Assembly: GCA_965153355.1 (NCBI GenBank)
Contig: OZ231126.1
Span: 4,402,001-4,466,000 of the forward strand
DNA length: 64,000 nt
Direction of reading: 5' to 3'
DNA from: Flaccisagitta enflata
Taxonomy: Eukaryota > Chaetognatha > Sagittoidea > Aphragmophora
Both the position numbers and the translations under genes were made by a program. The notes below the pieces were generated by a model, which saw only the letters and a list, made by a program, of their open reading frames with translations, was not told the DNA's origin and ran no database searches. This document shows positions 32,930 to 46,353 of this stretch, piece after piece (the stretch's first letter is position 1; every line of letters begins with the position of its first letter).

Positions 32930-33240
32930 GATATCCTCCTCCCGCCGTGCCTCCAAGCCCCCTTCGCCTCCTCCCCACCTTCACGCCCCCTGCCCCCTGC
33001 CCCCTGCCCCCTGCTCCTACCTATCACACCCAACACTTCCTCTTACTAATGCATCATCTATATGTAAAGAGAAATGAAGAGACAAAGAGTCATGAAGAGA
33101 TGTGAGGAGACACAAGGAGACATGAGGAGACACTGGAAGACACGAAGAGGCATGAAGAGACATGAAGAAATATGTAGAGAAACAAATTATGACTTACAGA
33201 TGTAAAGAGATGAAGAAATGAATAAATGGAAAGAGGACTT
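32930..33240. repeat. CCCCCTG run and GAGACATGAGGAGACAC repeats
   Basis: A C-rich stretch with four GCCCCCT units (32985-33016), then degenerate 16-17 bp purine units at 33065-33190. No gene. Confidence 0.6.
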
Positions 33241-33359
33241 TAGAAAATGTTTTTACTCACTTACTCACTCCATAACCCATCTCATTACTACCTTTCTATT
33301 TGATTGTCCCAAAGCTTATTTTGTTCAGAGCCGCTCTCTTTGAGTCATACTCACTTGAG

Positions 33360-33890
33360 CTATCATCACTCATTGGTCATTTTTACTCATCAGTCATTAT
33401 CACTCCTTGGTCATTATCACTAAATAGTCATCATCACTAGTTAGTCATTCTCACTCCTTGGTCATTTACCCTAATTGGTCATCATCACTCCTCAATCATT
33501 ATCATCACCCCTGAGTAGATATCACTCATGGGTCATTATCACTCATGGGTCATTATCACTCCTTGGTCATCATCACTCCTCCGTCAATTTAACTCCTTGG
33601 TCAATATCACTTCTCAATCAATATCATTCTTTGGTCAATATCACTCTTTGGTCATTATCACTCCTTGGTCATTATCACTCCTTGGTAATTATCCTTTATG
33701 GGTCCTTATCACTCCTTGGTCATCATCACTCCTTTGTCATCATCACTCCTGTGTTTTTTATCACTCCTGTGTTTTTTATCACTCCTGCAGCATTATCTAT
33801 CCCTGATCATTGCAGTCACTCCTGAGCCATTTTTACTCTGCAGTGAGGACCCAAAAGTCATTATCAGTCCTGCGTCATTATAAGAACTTT
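33360..33890 (+). repeat. 17-bp minisatellite TCATTATCACTCCTTGG
   Basis: About 30 imperfect units with ATG/AC/TT variants. The frames read as repetitive HSWSLSLL and are not genes. Confidence 0.88.
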
Positions 33891-34415
33891 TGAACACCAT
33901 TTTCTTTCCCTCTTTCAAAACATTTCTTGGTATCCCAGAAGAATCGCAACTAACAGCACAGAAAAAGAATGAGCCTCAGGCTCTCAGTCCAATTCATTAA
34001 GTAAACTAAGTGCCACAAGGTGCGGGGGGGGGGGAAGGAAGGGGGCTGGGTGTGGTCTACAGCTGAAGAGGTTTGTGTTTCCTTGAGTAAGGCAGTTCAG
34101 AATATTGACCACGTAACTTTGAACAGCAGCCCATGGGTAGGTTATGGACATAGGTGGTCGGTGGTATCTTTACCCTGCTTAAAACTAGTCCAATGAGATT
34201 TGGACATTTTGCATCTTCTTACAAAAGCTGAATACCCTTTTTTTCAATTGAGATTGATGACTCTATATCACACATAAACACATGCTGTATATCACACATA
34301 CTCAACCATTATCATTCCTTTCTCATGCCATCCATCATTAGAAAGTAGAAAAAAAGTAAAGGAGACAGTTGGAAGAAAAGAAGCACAGAAAGTTAGAAAA
34401 TAAGTTTCAACATTA

Positions 34416-34419
<4 letters not shown>

Positions 34420-34482
<63 letters not shown>
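34420..34482. repeat. (CT)n microsatellite
   Basis: Pure CT, 62 bp. Confidence 0.95.
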
Positions 34483-34484
<2 letters not shown>

Positions 34485-34601
34485 CCTCTGTCACGTCTCT
34501 TCTCTCATTTTTTTTATAAATGTTCTGCTCAATTACTTAAATGATGTTGTATGTATATGAAAAAGAATCAACTCAAACCTTAAGGTTGAACATTGGTACA
34601 G

Positions 34602-34684
34602 AGAGCAGCAGCATTGAGGAGGAGGAGTTCAAGAGGCGGAAAAAAAGCCGCGGCAGCAGCAACAGCAAAGAGAACGTTTATTAA
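34602..34684 (+). CDS. Candidate terminal exon with basic (NLS-like) tail
   Basis: After TTGGTACAG the frame reads SSSIEEEEFKRRKKSRGSSN then SKENVY and a TAA at 34682-34684. Four Glu, then KRRKK, then a Ser/Asn-rich end resemble the C-terminus of a nuclear protein. No upstream exon could be assigned; (CT)n at 34420-34482 could serve as a distant polypyrimidine tract. A competing frame is Arg/Ala/Lys-rich. Confidence 0.3.
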
Positions 34685-34741
34685 GCAGCAGTGCAGCAGA
34701 TTTAGGAAGAGAAAGGGAAAAAAATTGAAAAAAAAATATTG

Positions 34742-34750
34742 TGAGAGAGA

Positions 34751-34832
<82 letters not shown>
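34742..34832. repeat. (GA)n microsatellite
   Basis: About 90 bp of GA with two GACA interruptions. Confidence 0.95.
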
Positions 34833-34835
<3 letters not shown>

Positions 34836-34899
34836 GGAGAACATAACCGACCGAGGCTGAAATCCCACATAGGAAAGAAGTGTCTAGTGACCGAATAGG

Positions 34900-35700
34900 A
34901 TAGCCTCCAATTGATAACAATTTAGTTTGCTTGCAAGTTATGTATGACAGCGTGTTTACGGAGGATTGTGCTAAGTTTGTACTCAAATATGCTGCATATC
35001 TTGTTTTTCATACTTGTTGTCTCTTAAATAGGTACAGATCGATGTTTTTTGTATAAGAATTTCATCAAAATTGGTCAACAAGTTCAGATTTTACATGGTT
35101 ATGAAAAAAAAATTACCTTTTTGCCATTTATCTTTTTTGATGTGAAATAGAGGAAGTGATTTGGCAAATTTATGAAATTACATCAAATAATTTTTTAGTC
35201 TAGACTATCAACATGCTCTCAGCTCAAACTGTTTGAAAAAGAAATTTAAAAATGCTCTCTCTCAAGATTCTTACTAAAAATTCTTTCATTGAGAAAAGAT
35301 TAGTATTTATTTCAAAAACATGCAAAATCTAAACTACATGACCAATTTTGATAAAATTTCAATACTTAAAATGATATCCAGGATACGTGGAAAAACACCT
35401 TAACAGAATCCAGCGTCTCAAGCTGATTTGAAGCTAATTTGAAGCCTAAGAGGGTTGATTTGATGCCTGAGAGGACTAATTTGAAGCCTGAATATTCTAT
35501 ATGAATCGTCAAAATTGCTATTCAAAGACACCATGTATATGGCTGCAAATTAAGGCAAAATATCTGAAAAAATTGCAATTCGCACTTCTATTGCTTGGAA
35601 TTTTACCTTTCAAACAATGATTTGCACTTAAGTAACTGGACCCTTTCTAGTCGATCTCTGGCTTCCTGGCCAATGATATACAGTTCCTCCTCGTTTCTTT
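34900..35700. mobile_element. Decayed TIR/foldback at about 35045-35390; otherwise non-coding
   Basis: AGAATTTCATCAAAATTGGT near 35058 is matched in reverse by CCAATTTTGATAAAATTTC near 35343, and CAGATTTTACATGG by CATGCAAAATCTA. No target duplication identified. Nothing else seen. Confidence 0.4.
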
Positions 35701-35739
35701 TTCGTCTTTTTTTTAATTGTCTTTTTTTTTTTTTTTTAA

Positions 35740-36100
<361 letters not shown>

Positions 36101-36179
36101 GAGGTTAAGTTAAAGCGAGTTTTTTTGGGACAAGACGAGAATGTTATCTAATGACTTACCCAGTTCATGAATTCAGGAC

Positions 36180-36430
36180 ACAGGAGACTTAATGATGAAT
36201 TACAACAACTACGGACTGACCAACTGACCAACCGACCATCCAACCTATCAACCAACCCACGGATTGACCAACTGACAGATTGAACCACCGACAGATCGAC
36301 CGACCGACAGATTGACCAATAAATGGAGTGACTCACAGACAGACTGACCAACCAACCAATTGACCAATGAACCAATTGACCAATGAACCAACCAACCAAT
36401 GAACCAACCAACCAACCCACTTTGTCCACG
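36180..36430 (+). repeat. GACCAACC/GACCGACC tetranucleotide-type array
   Basis: 250 bp of GACCAACTGACCAACCGACC-like units. It is the same block found inside GGTY-hairpin elements, here expanded without recognisable ends. Confidence 0.75.
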
Positions 36431-36538
36431 GAAATGAAAGTCACTCATAAGCAATTTCGAATTTTCCATTTCATGTTTATGGCATTGTCCGGATGGTTGG
36501 TCAATTTCGCCAATATTCTAAACTAAAGAATGAAGGTT

Positions 36539-36610
36539 TTAGCTCGCGAACACGCGACTCATTTATCCATTGTGTCAATCGGTTGATAGGTCTGTTGGTT
36601 GGTCTATCTT
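36539..36610 (-). mobile_element. GGTY-hairpin head fragment
   Basis: GCTCGCGAACACGCGACTC, then TGTCAATCGGTTGATAGGTC and GTTGGTTGGTC. The hairpin stem has lost its outer pairs. Confidence 0.5.
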
Positions 36611-36619
36611 TTGGCAGTA

Positions 36620-36796
36620 CAGTTGAACCCCGATCTAACGGATTTCAGGGGACCAACAATTTTCTTCTGTTATTTGCGGAATTCTTTTATTACCACTAAA
36701 GAAAATAAAAGAAATTAATTAGAAGGGACCATGAATTTGCATCTGTTATAGGTGGAATTCCGTTAGTGGGGGGTCCATTAGAGCGGGGTTCAACTG
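36620..36796. mobile_element. pogo/Tigger-like MITE, clean copy
   Basis: 177 bp. Ends CAGTTGAACCCCGATCTAAC and its inverse (GAGCGGGGTTCAACTG), flanked by TA (36618-36619, 36797-36798). Same family as 4700-5461 and the relics near 7972 and 36955-37015. Confidence 0.85.
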
Positions 36797-37085
36797 TAGT
36801 ATATTTGCAGTTTTGGGCGCTTAGTGTATCACTGCTCCAACCAAAATGCTGGTTTCACCTTTTTGATACAGCCCCTGCCCCCCCCCCCTCCGCGCGCGTT
36901 TTAGCTGTTTAAGTCGTGGCGGAACACAGATTGCTCATTTATCTTAAAATCTATTAGGGCGGGGTTTAACTTTGTCAAGAAATCCATAATCTGTAAGAGC
37001 GGGGTATAACTGTAATTACTCTCTTTTTTGACCCGTACCCTTCAAAAATGTCTAAGAGTGCAGGCATACTCACAAAGTCTTTCTT

Positions 37086-37236
37086 AATCATCATCATCAT
37101 CATCATCATCATCACTATCATCATCTTGACTTAATTACTATCATCACCATCATTATCGTACACATTATTATCATTACCATCATCTTCATTATCTTCATCA
37201 TCATGATCTTCATCATAACAATCATCATCATCATCG

Positions 37237-37289
<53 letters not shown>

Positions 37290-37295
37290 GTGACT
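37086..37295. repeat. (TCA)n tract
   Basis: Two runs (37086-37112 and 37220-37290) with degenerate ATCATC DNA between. They flank the hAT insertion. Confidence 0.92.
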
Positions 37296-37314
37296 TAATC
37301 ACCATAATCACCAT

Positions 37315-38173
<859 letters not shown>

Positions 38174-38194
38174 ATCACCATAATCGTTCTTGTT

Positions 38195-38684
<490 letters not shown>

Positions 38685-38767
38685 TCGGCTCTTGCATCGT
38701 TTGGATTATGTTTTTTCCCCTGAATCTTTAAAACAGGAAAAAAAGGCTATCCTCTAAAAATGCTAAA

Positions 38768-39151
<384 letters not shown>

Positions 39152-39284
39152 TTGGCATAAATAATACAGGACGCTGACGATCAAAGATGACTGATAAATT
39201 TTTTTCTTCATCAAAATCTTTTATTCAACTTTTATTCAAAATGAGAAAGACGAGATGTGTTTGTTGGGATATTAAAACAAAGGA

Positions 39285-39292
39285 GAGGGAGG

Positions 39293-39368
<76 letters not shown>

Positions 39369-39369
39369 G

Positions 39370-39466
<97 letters not shown>

Positions 39467-39470
39467 AAGA
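39285..39470. repeat. (GA)n, (GAAA)n, (CAGA)n compound microsatellite
   Basis: GA (39285-39364), GAAA (39369-39420) and CAGA (39429-39466) in succession. Confidence 0.95.
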
Positions 39471-39539
39471 ATTAGTTACTACAGATAATCTGTAGTACAG
39501 ATACCATTCAAAAGACGAGAAAGGCTTAAAATTTCAATG

Positions 39540-39597
39540 ATATTAGGGACGGACCAACAGATCATCATACATAGTTGTGCATCCGCGACTAAAAACA
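39540..39597 (+). mobile_element. GGTY-hairpin 3' fragment
   Basis: GGGACGGACCAACAGATC, then AGTTGTGCATCCGCGACT and AAAAAC. Stem imperfect. Confidence 0.6.
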
Positions 39598-39875
39598 GCG
39601 TTACTAGTACATAAGTTCTGAGAAAACAAAAGTCTCTCCGAACAACCCTTATATTTGCGGTATCAGTAGCAAACAGTATGAAATTGATAGCCAAGAAAGA
39701 GCTAACTCTCCTCTTTCAGATGACGCCAAGCAGAATTTTCTGTAATTGATAATTTTGATGCTATATTTTCTTAAATCTTTTTCTTTTTTTTTTGCATTTT
39801 TCTCTTTTTTCCCAAAAATCATTACTTTTCATTGAACATAATTTCGGGCTCTATGTAACATGAAAAAAGAGGCAA

Positions 39876-39877
<2 letters not shown>

Positions 39878-39928
<51 letters not shown>
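39878..39928. repeat. (CT)n microsatellite
   Basis: About 50 bp CT. 39600-39860 before it shows no gene. Confidence 0.93.
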
Positions 39929-39930
<2 letters not shown>

Positions 39931-40137
39931 CCTTTCTTTTTTTTGGTCTCTCTTTTGTTTTCTTCCAGCATTCATGACTTTCTTCCTACGGCGATTAGCC
40001 GCCTTTATAGTGAAGTTGATTGGTAAACATCAAAAACTTTTAGTAGTGGGGGTGAAGGGCGGGGGCGGGGGAGGGGAAATAAAAGGTCATGGAACAAAGT
40101 TCACCCCTTACTGGAGAAAACACGCTTAGCATTTCAG

Positions 40138-40530
40138 TTGATTTCAACTGATACGCCAAGGCGCACTAGCAAGGCACACTACCAGGATGCGCTACCAAAG
40201 CACACTAGAAAAGCACACTACCCAGACACACTGCCAAGGCACACTACTCATGCACGCTATCAAGGCGCACTACCCACGCACACAACAAAAGCGCAATACC
40301 ACAGCACACTCCCAAAGCACATTATCAAGGTACACTACCAAAGCGCACTACCATAGCTCACTTCCAAAGCACACAACCAAAGCACACTACCAAACCACAG
40401 CACTAAAGCACACCACCAAATCACACTACGGAACCACACTACAAAAGCACACTACCAAAGCACACCCTCAAAGCACGCTACATCAAAACACACTACTAAA
40501 GCACAACTCCAAAGCACACTACCAGAGCTT
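40138..40530 (+). repeat. 13-15 bp minisatellite AAAGCACACTACC
   Basis: About 28 degenerate units of CCAAAGCACACTAC. Frames across it are repetitive (TKAHYQST). Confidence 0.88.
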
Positions 40531-40695
40531 CTCAATTAGGTTTGAGTTGTTGGAAATGAGCGAAAGTTATCCAACATGATAATAGGATAAATAGAAATCC
40601 AACGCACTGTGCTTTTAAAAGAAATCTACTGAAAGCCAGGGAAAAAGTTGTCTAAAATGCACTCTTTTTTTCCTCTTTTCTAAATGGTTGTTCTT

Positions 40696-40698
<3 letters not shown>

Positions 40699-40738
<40 letters not shown>

Positions 40739-40782
40739 GAGGGGGGGGGAGAGATCTACAGCCTCCTCTCTCTCTCCCTCTC

Positions 40783-40850
<68 letters not shown>
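40699..40850. repeat. (GA)n and (CT)n in opposite orientation
   Basis: GA at 40699-40735 and CT at 40791-40850, about 55 bp apart, able to pair as in 9029-9210. Confidence 0.93.
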
Positions 40851-40854
<4 letters not shown>

Positions 40855-41032
40855 CATTGCTGCTGCTGCTTAAAAATTGCTGCTGCTCTGTCCCGGACTG
40901 CCAGAGATCCAGCCTGGATATAGCATTGGTCTTCTTCCTTCTCCCCTTCCCCCTCCTCCTCCCTTCTCCATCTCCTCCTCCTCCCTCCTCCATCTCCTCC
41001 TCCTCCCTCCTCCTATTCGCATTGGCGTTCTC
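40851..41032 (-). CDS. Candidate exon with Glu/Arg-rich and Ser-rich parts
   Basis: On the minus strand, after an acceptor-like TTACTTGAG, the frame reads EENANANRRREEEEMEEGGG, a Gly/Arg/Lys stretch, RRKKTNAISRLDLWQSGTEQ and QQFLSSSSNET, then enters a (GA)n tract. ISRLDLWQSGTEQQQ is non-repetitive and protein-like. Borders are weak and no partner exon was found. Confidence 0.28.
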
Positions 41033-41109
41033 CTCAAGTAAAACGATGGTTAGCTATTAAACTTAAAAATGTTACACTGGCTTAGTAATTTCTTTCTGTC
41101 TCTTTCTCT

Positions 41110-41117
41110 GTCTGACA

Positions 41118-41157
<40 letters not shown>

Positions 41158-41327
41158 TTTTTTTCTCTTTTTTTTCTTTCTCTCTCTCATTTTTTTGGCG
41201 TTGATTTTGATATTTCAGCCTATAAGCGGCTCTTTTAAAACGCTTGTTCTCTTATTCAATCAAACAATTCGGACTGCCTGTCTGTTTGTCCGTCTATACG
41301 TTCAAATTTGTCCACTTTCTATCTGTT

Positions 41328-41393
<66 letters not shown>

Positions 41394-41560
41394 ATTTTTT
41401 TGGCTGCTAATTTTGATATTTGTTTATGTTGTTTTAAAATCGCTTTGTTCTCTTTGTCTAATCAAATACCTGACTGCTTGTCTGTTTGTCCGTCTATATG
41501 TTCAAATTCTGTCCACTTTCTATCTGTCTGGCTCTCTCTCTCTATCTCGCTTCTTTAATA
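41110..41560 (+). repeat. About 215-bp tandem duplication with (CT)n at each end
   Basis: TTTTTTTGGCGTTGATTTTG (41192) and TTTTTTTGGCTGCTAATTTT (41396) each lead through GACTGC(C/T)TGTCTGTTTGTCC and GTCCACTTTCTATCTGT into CT repeats. Confidence 0.75.
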
Positions 41561-41670
41561 TCTAAGTTCGTTTGTACATCTGATCAATTAATTCTACTTC
41601 TTTTTCTCTTTTTTTCTCTCCTTTCCTTTCCTTTCCTTTCCTTGTCTTTCTTTTACTGTCTTGCTTCCTC

Positions 41671-41798
41671 TTTTTAGGTGCGACAAAGCACCTCTATAAC
41701 TGGCTGTGTCCGTTGGTTGGTTGGTTGGTCTGTCTGTGGGGTAACGCATTCGTTCGACGATCCACACGTCGCACCTTATTGGCCTACTTGGCCTTGTT
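41671..41798 (-). mobile_element. GGTY-hairpin element, AGGTGCGAC subfamily, complete
   Basis: TTTTT plus hairpin AGGTGCGACAAAGCACCT (41676-41693), CTATAACTGGCTGTGTCCG, (GGTT)n with a GTCTGTCTGTGGG variant, GTAACGCATTCGTTCGACGA, GTCGCACCT (41768-41776) and ATTGGCCTACTTGGCCTTGT. 128 bp; matches 25341-25471 except within the GGTY block. Confidence 0.88.
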
Positions 41799-41885
41799 TT
41801 TCTCTCTCTCCCCTTTTCCCCTTTCCTCTCCTTTTCTCATCTCTATATAGGGTGTGTCCGTAGGTCTTGAAGATCTAAAGTTCTG

Positions 41886-42185
41886 CAGTCAGTGGACAAA
41901 ACACTATAGGTATATATATCATAGTGTTAGCTTTGATCCAACATATTGCTTATGAGTAAAATATTCCATGCAACAATCAGTTGCTCAAATTACAGCCGAC
42001 TGTAACAAACAGAATATTGTATGCAACAACTAGTTGTTAGAATTACAGCCGGCTGAAATTCTACAATTTTATAACATTATAGCCAGGTGTTATTTCAACC
42101 TCTAGTTGTTGCATACAATATTTTGTTTACTATCAGTATGTTGGACCAAAACCAACAGTATGATACATATTTTGTCCACTGGCTG
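41886..42185. mobile_element. MITE with CAGTCAGTGGACAAAA termini, copy 1
   Basis: Ends CAGTCAGTGGACAAAACA and the inverse TTTTGTCCACTGGCTG. The interior has repeated TGCAACAACTAGTTGTT and TTTGATCCAACAT words in inverted order. A second copy with clear TA flanks is at 59765-60077. Confidence 0.72.
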
Positions 42186-42189
42186 TCTG

Positions 42190-42745
<556 letters not shown>

Positions 42746-43012
42746 ACAACATTTTTTTTCTCTGAATAAAGCGTGAAGTTCATTTTCCCTTTCGAATTCA
42801 GAAACTTTAACTTTCTTTTTTTTAAATTATAAGTTTTTTTTTAAAGTTTGAGATTCACTCAGAATGTGTGTAAATGAATGCTTTGGATCAAATCAAACAC
42901 AAACAAATAACCATTCTATATCATTTACATATTAATGCGGTCGTCATTGGACAAATACACATGGAAAGAAACAAGGTCATGAGACCAATGTCGTGTGCGT
43001 CGATATTTTCAG

Positions 43013-43150
43013 AAACAAGGCCAACACCTTACTGTCGCGTGCGGTTGTTAAGACCATACGACCATAAAACAAAAAGACTCAAAGACTCAAAAACTAAAAA
43101 ACCAAAAGACCGAAAGACCGAAAGACCGAAAGACCAAAAGACCAAAAGAC
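43013..43150 (+). mobile_element. GGTY-hairpin 5' part with GACCGAAA array
   Basis: AACAAGGCCAACACCTTACT, GTCGCGTGCGG, then (AAAGACCG/AAAGACCA)n in place of the usual GACCAACC block, and AATGACTTTAGA-type repeats as in 19774-19990. No terminal hairpin before the next copy. Confidence 0.65.
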
Positions 43151-43207
43151 TAAAAGTTAATTGACTTAAAATAACTTTTAATGACTTTAGATAGCTTTAA
43201 TATGAAA

Positions 43208-43375
43208 AACAAGGCCGGATACACAGCCACCAGTTGCGGACAGGTGGGCAGGGGCGGAAATGCGCGTTTTCACACTAACTTGATCATTACGTACCAACGG
43301 ACCAACGGACCAATGGACAGACAGACAGACAGACGGACAAAGCTTCTTATAGAGTTGCGTGTCCGCAACTAAAAA
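43208..43375 (+). mobile_element. GGTY-hairpin element, AGTTGCGGAC subfamily, complete
   Basis: AACAAGGCCGGATACACAGC, word AGTTGCGGAC (43232-43241), AGGTGGGCAGGGGCGGAAAT, GACCAACGGACCAATGGACA, CTTCTTATAG and terminal hairpin AGTTGCGTGTCCGCAACT (43353-43370), AAAAA. Word and terminal arm are a perfect 10-nt complement, with T/A in place of the C/G of the 32534 copy. Confidence 0.87.
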
Positions 43376-43389
43376 TGCAATGAAAGCTG

Positions 43390-43640
43390 ATGCAAATGGA
43401 TGGACGGACAGACGGACCCACCAACCAACAAACCAACATAGCGGATCATAAAGTCGCATAGGACATGACAAAAAAGAAACGGAAAGACAGACAGATGCAC
43501 AGAAAAACAAACAAAAATGTTTAAGATGACCTTAGAATTGTTGGAACGTAAAAAATGCCTTTTAAAACAACTTAGTGACTGACCGACCAACAGACCAAAA
43601 AGGGGCTCATAGAGTCGCAAAGTATGCAACTAAAAAAATG
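43390..43640 (+). mobile_element. Two degenerate GGTY-hairpin 3' fragments
   Basis: GACGGACAGACGGACCCACC with AGTCGCATAGGACATGAC (to about 43474), and GACTGACCGACCAACAGACC with AGTCGCAAAGTATGCAACT (to about 43637), each followed by AAAAA. Confidence 0.6.
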
Positions 43641-43649
43641 CCATTTTCT

Positions 43650-44225
43650 ATTGAAACAAGTGTGCATGGGAAAAGATTTTTGAAATCAATTTCGATAATC
43701 ATATGAAAGATTACTATCCAGTTCTTGAATTATATATAAATGAAACGGAGATTGACTTTATAGACTATATCACTTTTTATCAGTTTATTTGGCCAATCAT
43801 ATGAAGACATTTGGTTAAGCCAAAATAAGTGTATTTGAAGATTGAAGAATCCCAAATATTGAATTTCAAGTTCAGAATAAATGTGTCATAAAAGAGGTTT
43901 GGCTACATTTTTTTGAGCCGCACAATGGGTATATTTCAGAGATATATATGTTTCGGTTGTTCAAATTGCCATTGTAAGAAATTGACTGACAATTACTATC
44001 GAGTGCACTAGTATAGACACAAGCATTTACTGCAATAACTCCGCTTAAAAATCAGTGAATTCCTAATTTTTTTTCGCATTTGTCTAATTCAAGCTGTTTA
44101 GAAATGTCAAGCAATTAGTACCCCATTTGAATAATAGCAAAAATATTGCAGTTAGATTTTTGCTAACTATTAACCAGAAAGATTGAAAGTTTTGTCATCT
44201 AATTTTTGGTCCCTTCATTATTTTT
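43650..44225. mobile_element. Relic of the CTATCTAGAGC TIR family; no gene
   Basis: 44080-44200 (CGCATTTGTCTAATTCAAGC, AATAGCAAAAATATTGCA) matches the interior of the element at 57884-58468. Ends not found. Confidence 0.45.
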
Positions 44226-44229
44226 TCTT

Positions 44230-44306
44230 GGCTGAGTGTGACAGACGAACCGACGGACCAACAGACGTATTGGGTTATTAAGTCGCGTGCTCGCGACTAA
44301 AAAAGG
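44230..44306 (+). mobile_element. GGTY-hairpin 3' part
   Basis: GACAGACGAACCGACGGACC block and perfect hairpin AGTCGCGTGCTCGCGACT (44281-44298), AAAAAA. Confidence 0.75.
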
Positions 44307-44645
44307 AAAGAAATACAAGATCTGATTCGGGCGATTAAGATTAAATGGATATGTACATAAAGAATGATTTTTTCTTAGATTTTTATCGCTTAATAAACGG
44401 TTGATGTTATTATGTGCTGTACGCGTCTCGATAAACGTACGAAGGTCATCCACCTTTTCTGTCAGCCACATTGTTTGTAAATGAATTGTTGAGTACCACT
44501 TGGATTTAAAAAAAAAAGACCCTTTTCCCAATATATTAGCAAAGCAGATACAAAAACAATTTTAAAAACTTTCAACTACAACATTTTTAGAGATTTTTAA
44601 AGTATCTTTCAATCTGGACCCATTCCAGTTCTGTATCTCAAACGG

Positions 44646-44835
44646 TTTTAAGTCGCGTGCTAGGCAACTCTACATCCTGCTTTGTCGGACCGTCGGTGCG
44701 TTGGTCCGTCGGTCTGTCAGTCCGTCCATCACACTTTACTTTTTTCAGGTTTTTGTGGTCGTTAGCCTGCCTGCCTGCCAAATATGGCCCCTGCCCACTT
44801 GCACGCGACTGGGGTAGCCGTGTTTCCGGCCTTTT
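44646..44835 (-). mobile_element. GGTY-hairpin element, AGTCGCGTGC subfamily
   Basis: Head AGTCGCGTGCTAGGCAACTC (44651-44670, stem partly decayed), CGGACCGTCGGTGCGTTGGT block, TGCCTGCCTGCC, CCCCTGCCCACTT, distal word GCACGCGACT (44801-44810, perfect complement) and GGGGTAGCCGTGTTTCCGGC. Confidence 0.8.
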
Positions 44836-44875
44836 AAGCCAGAACCCTGCAAAGAGAAGCACTAGCTGAAATGCA

Positions 44876-45757
44876 CTTTTTAGTCGCATGCTAAGCGACT
44901 CTACACCCCGCTATGTCGGTCGGTCGGTCGGTCGGTCGGTTGGTCTATCGGTCGGTCGGTCGTTTGGTCGGTTGGTTGGTCGGTTGGTCGGTTGGTCGGT
45001 TGGTCGGTCCCCTTTTGGGCAGCGGCCCCGAAGGGGCCGATGACCTATGCTTTTACACATAGGGGAAATTTCTCCTTCTTCTTCTTCTCCTTTCTCCTTC
45101 GCCGTCCCCCCCCCTCAAGACCCAAATCCTAGTCTCGAGACCCAAATCATATCTTCAAGGCTCAAATCCCCGCTTTGAAGCTCAAATCCCAGCCTTGAGG
45201 CCCGAATCTCAGTCTCCAGGCTAAAATCCCAGCCTCGAGGCTCAAATCCCAGCCCTTATACTCAAGGCACAAATCCCAGCCTTGAAGCTCAAATCCTAGC
45301 CTCGAAGCTCAAATACCAGCTTCCAAGCTCAAATCCCTGCCCCAAAGCTCAAATCCCAACCTCAAAGCTCAAATCCCAGCCTTGAAGCTCAAATCTTAGC
45401 CTTGAAGCTGAAATCCCTGCCTCGAAGCTCAAATCCCAGCCTCAAGGCCCTAATCCAAGCCTCAAGGCCCCTATTCCAGCCTCCATGCCCCAATTCCATC
45501 CTTGAGGCCCAAATAAAAACAGCATAGGTCATCGGCTCCTTCGGGGCCGCTGCCCCTCTAACCACCTCACACCAACATACACTCACATAGGGGCAACGGG
45601 TACCGCTGACCATCTAACGCTTCTGCGAATATTTACTTTTTTGGCGTTTTTGAGCTTTTTGAGCATACGGCTCCTGCCCAGATGCCCTAGTGACCTTCTC
45701 CAGCACTGCTCCTGCCCACCCGCACGCGACTAGGGTAGCCGTGTATCCGGCCTTGTT
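44876..45757 (-). mobile_element. GGTY-hairpin element hosting an arm-minisatellite insertion
   Basis: Head hairpin AGTCGCATGCTAAGCGACT (44882-44900), CTACACCCCGCTATGTCGG and a long (GGTC/GGTT)n block to 45012. The insertion follows, then TTTACTTTTTTGGCGTTTTT, GAGCATACGGCTCCTGCCCA, distal word GCACGCGACT (45722-45731) and GGCCTTGTT. The host sequence matches 32534-32771 on both sides of the insertion. Confidence 0.85.
45013..45631 (+). mobile_element. Arm-minisatellite element copy 6 (complete, nested)
   Basis: Left arm TTTTGGGCAGCGGCCCCGAA with GATGACCTATGC, array of CCTCGAAGCTCAAATCCCAG (45110-45510, about 20 units), inverted right arm GCATAGGTCATCGG..GGCCGCTGCCC (45530-45556), tail with GGGTACCGCTGACCATC and ACGCTTCTGCGA. 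The arms differ from copies 1 and 2 (GACCTATGC instead of GTCCTGTAG) but still match each other. Confidence 0.82.
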
Positions 45758-45759
45758 AC

Positions 45760-46350
45760 ACATAAATTGCGACTCTAATAGGGGCTATTTTTTCACACAA
45801 ATTAATCCCATATGCAAACAAAAAACGATAGCAATACAAGGTGGACGCTGAATGAAAGAACTTATTATTTCAAGATCAAGTGGTTTAAGATTTTAATTAC
45901 TTGATCATAGATCTATTGGCAAAATTAGCCATTTCAAAGAGTATTTTTTTTCATCCTGGTGGCACATGCAACTCTTTTCCAAATTGTCATTTCAGTTGGT
46001 TGATCAGTCAATCGGATCCGGGCGTGGTTATCGTTTATGCACTGTCTGGTATTATATTCAAATCCTTGATTTTTTTCATTGAAAAAATTTTCGACTTGTG
46101 ATCTTAAAAGTGTTACATCAGTTCAGTCAAAAAGATTTAAAGTGATAAAAAGTGATAATTTCCTTGAAGGCTGCTTCCTTAAATTGCTATATATATCCCG
46201 GACATGACACAGAAAATATATATTTCTTCCCCCTTTTCATTTCATTTCTTCTTGGGAAAGTCATTTTTTACGATGGGAATGAGAAGATATTTGTTGAAAG
46301 AAAGGGACAATGAATATAAATATACATCAATTGAAATCTTTTTATGATAT
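45760..46350. other. No gene seen
   Basis: AT-rich. A frame at 45901-46101 has no recognisable features. Confidence 0.6.
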
Positions 46351-46353
46351 ACA

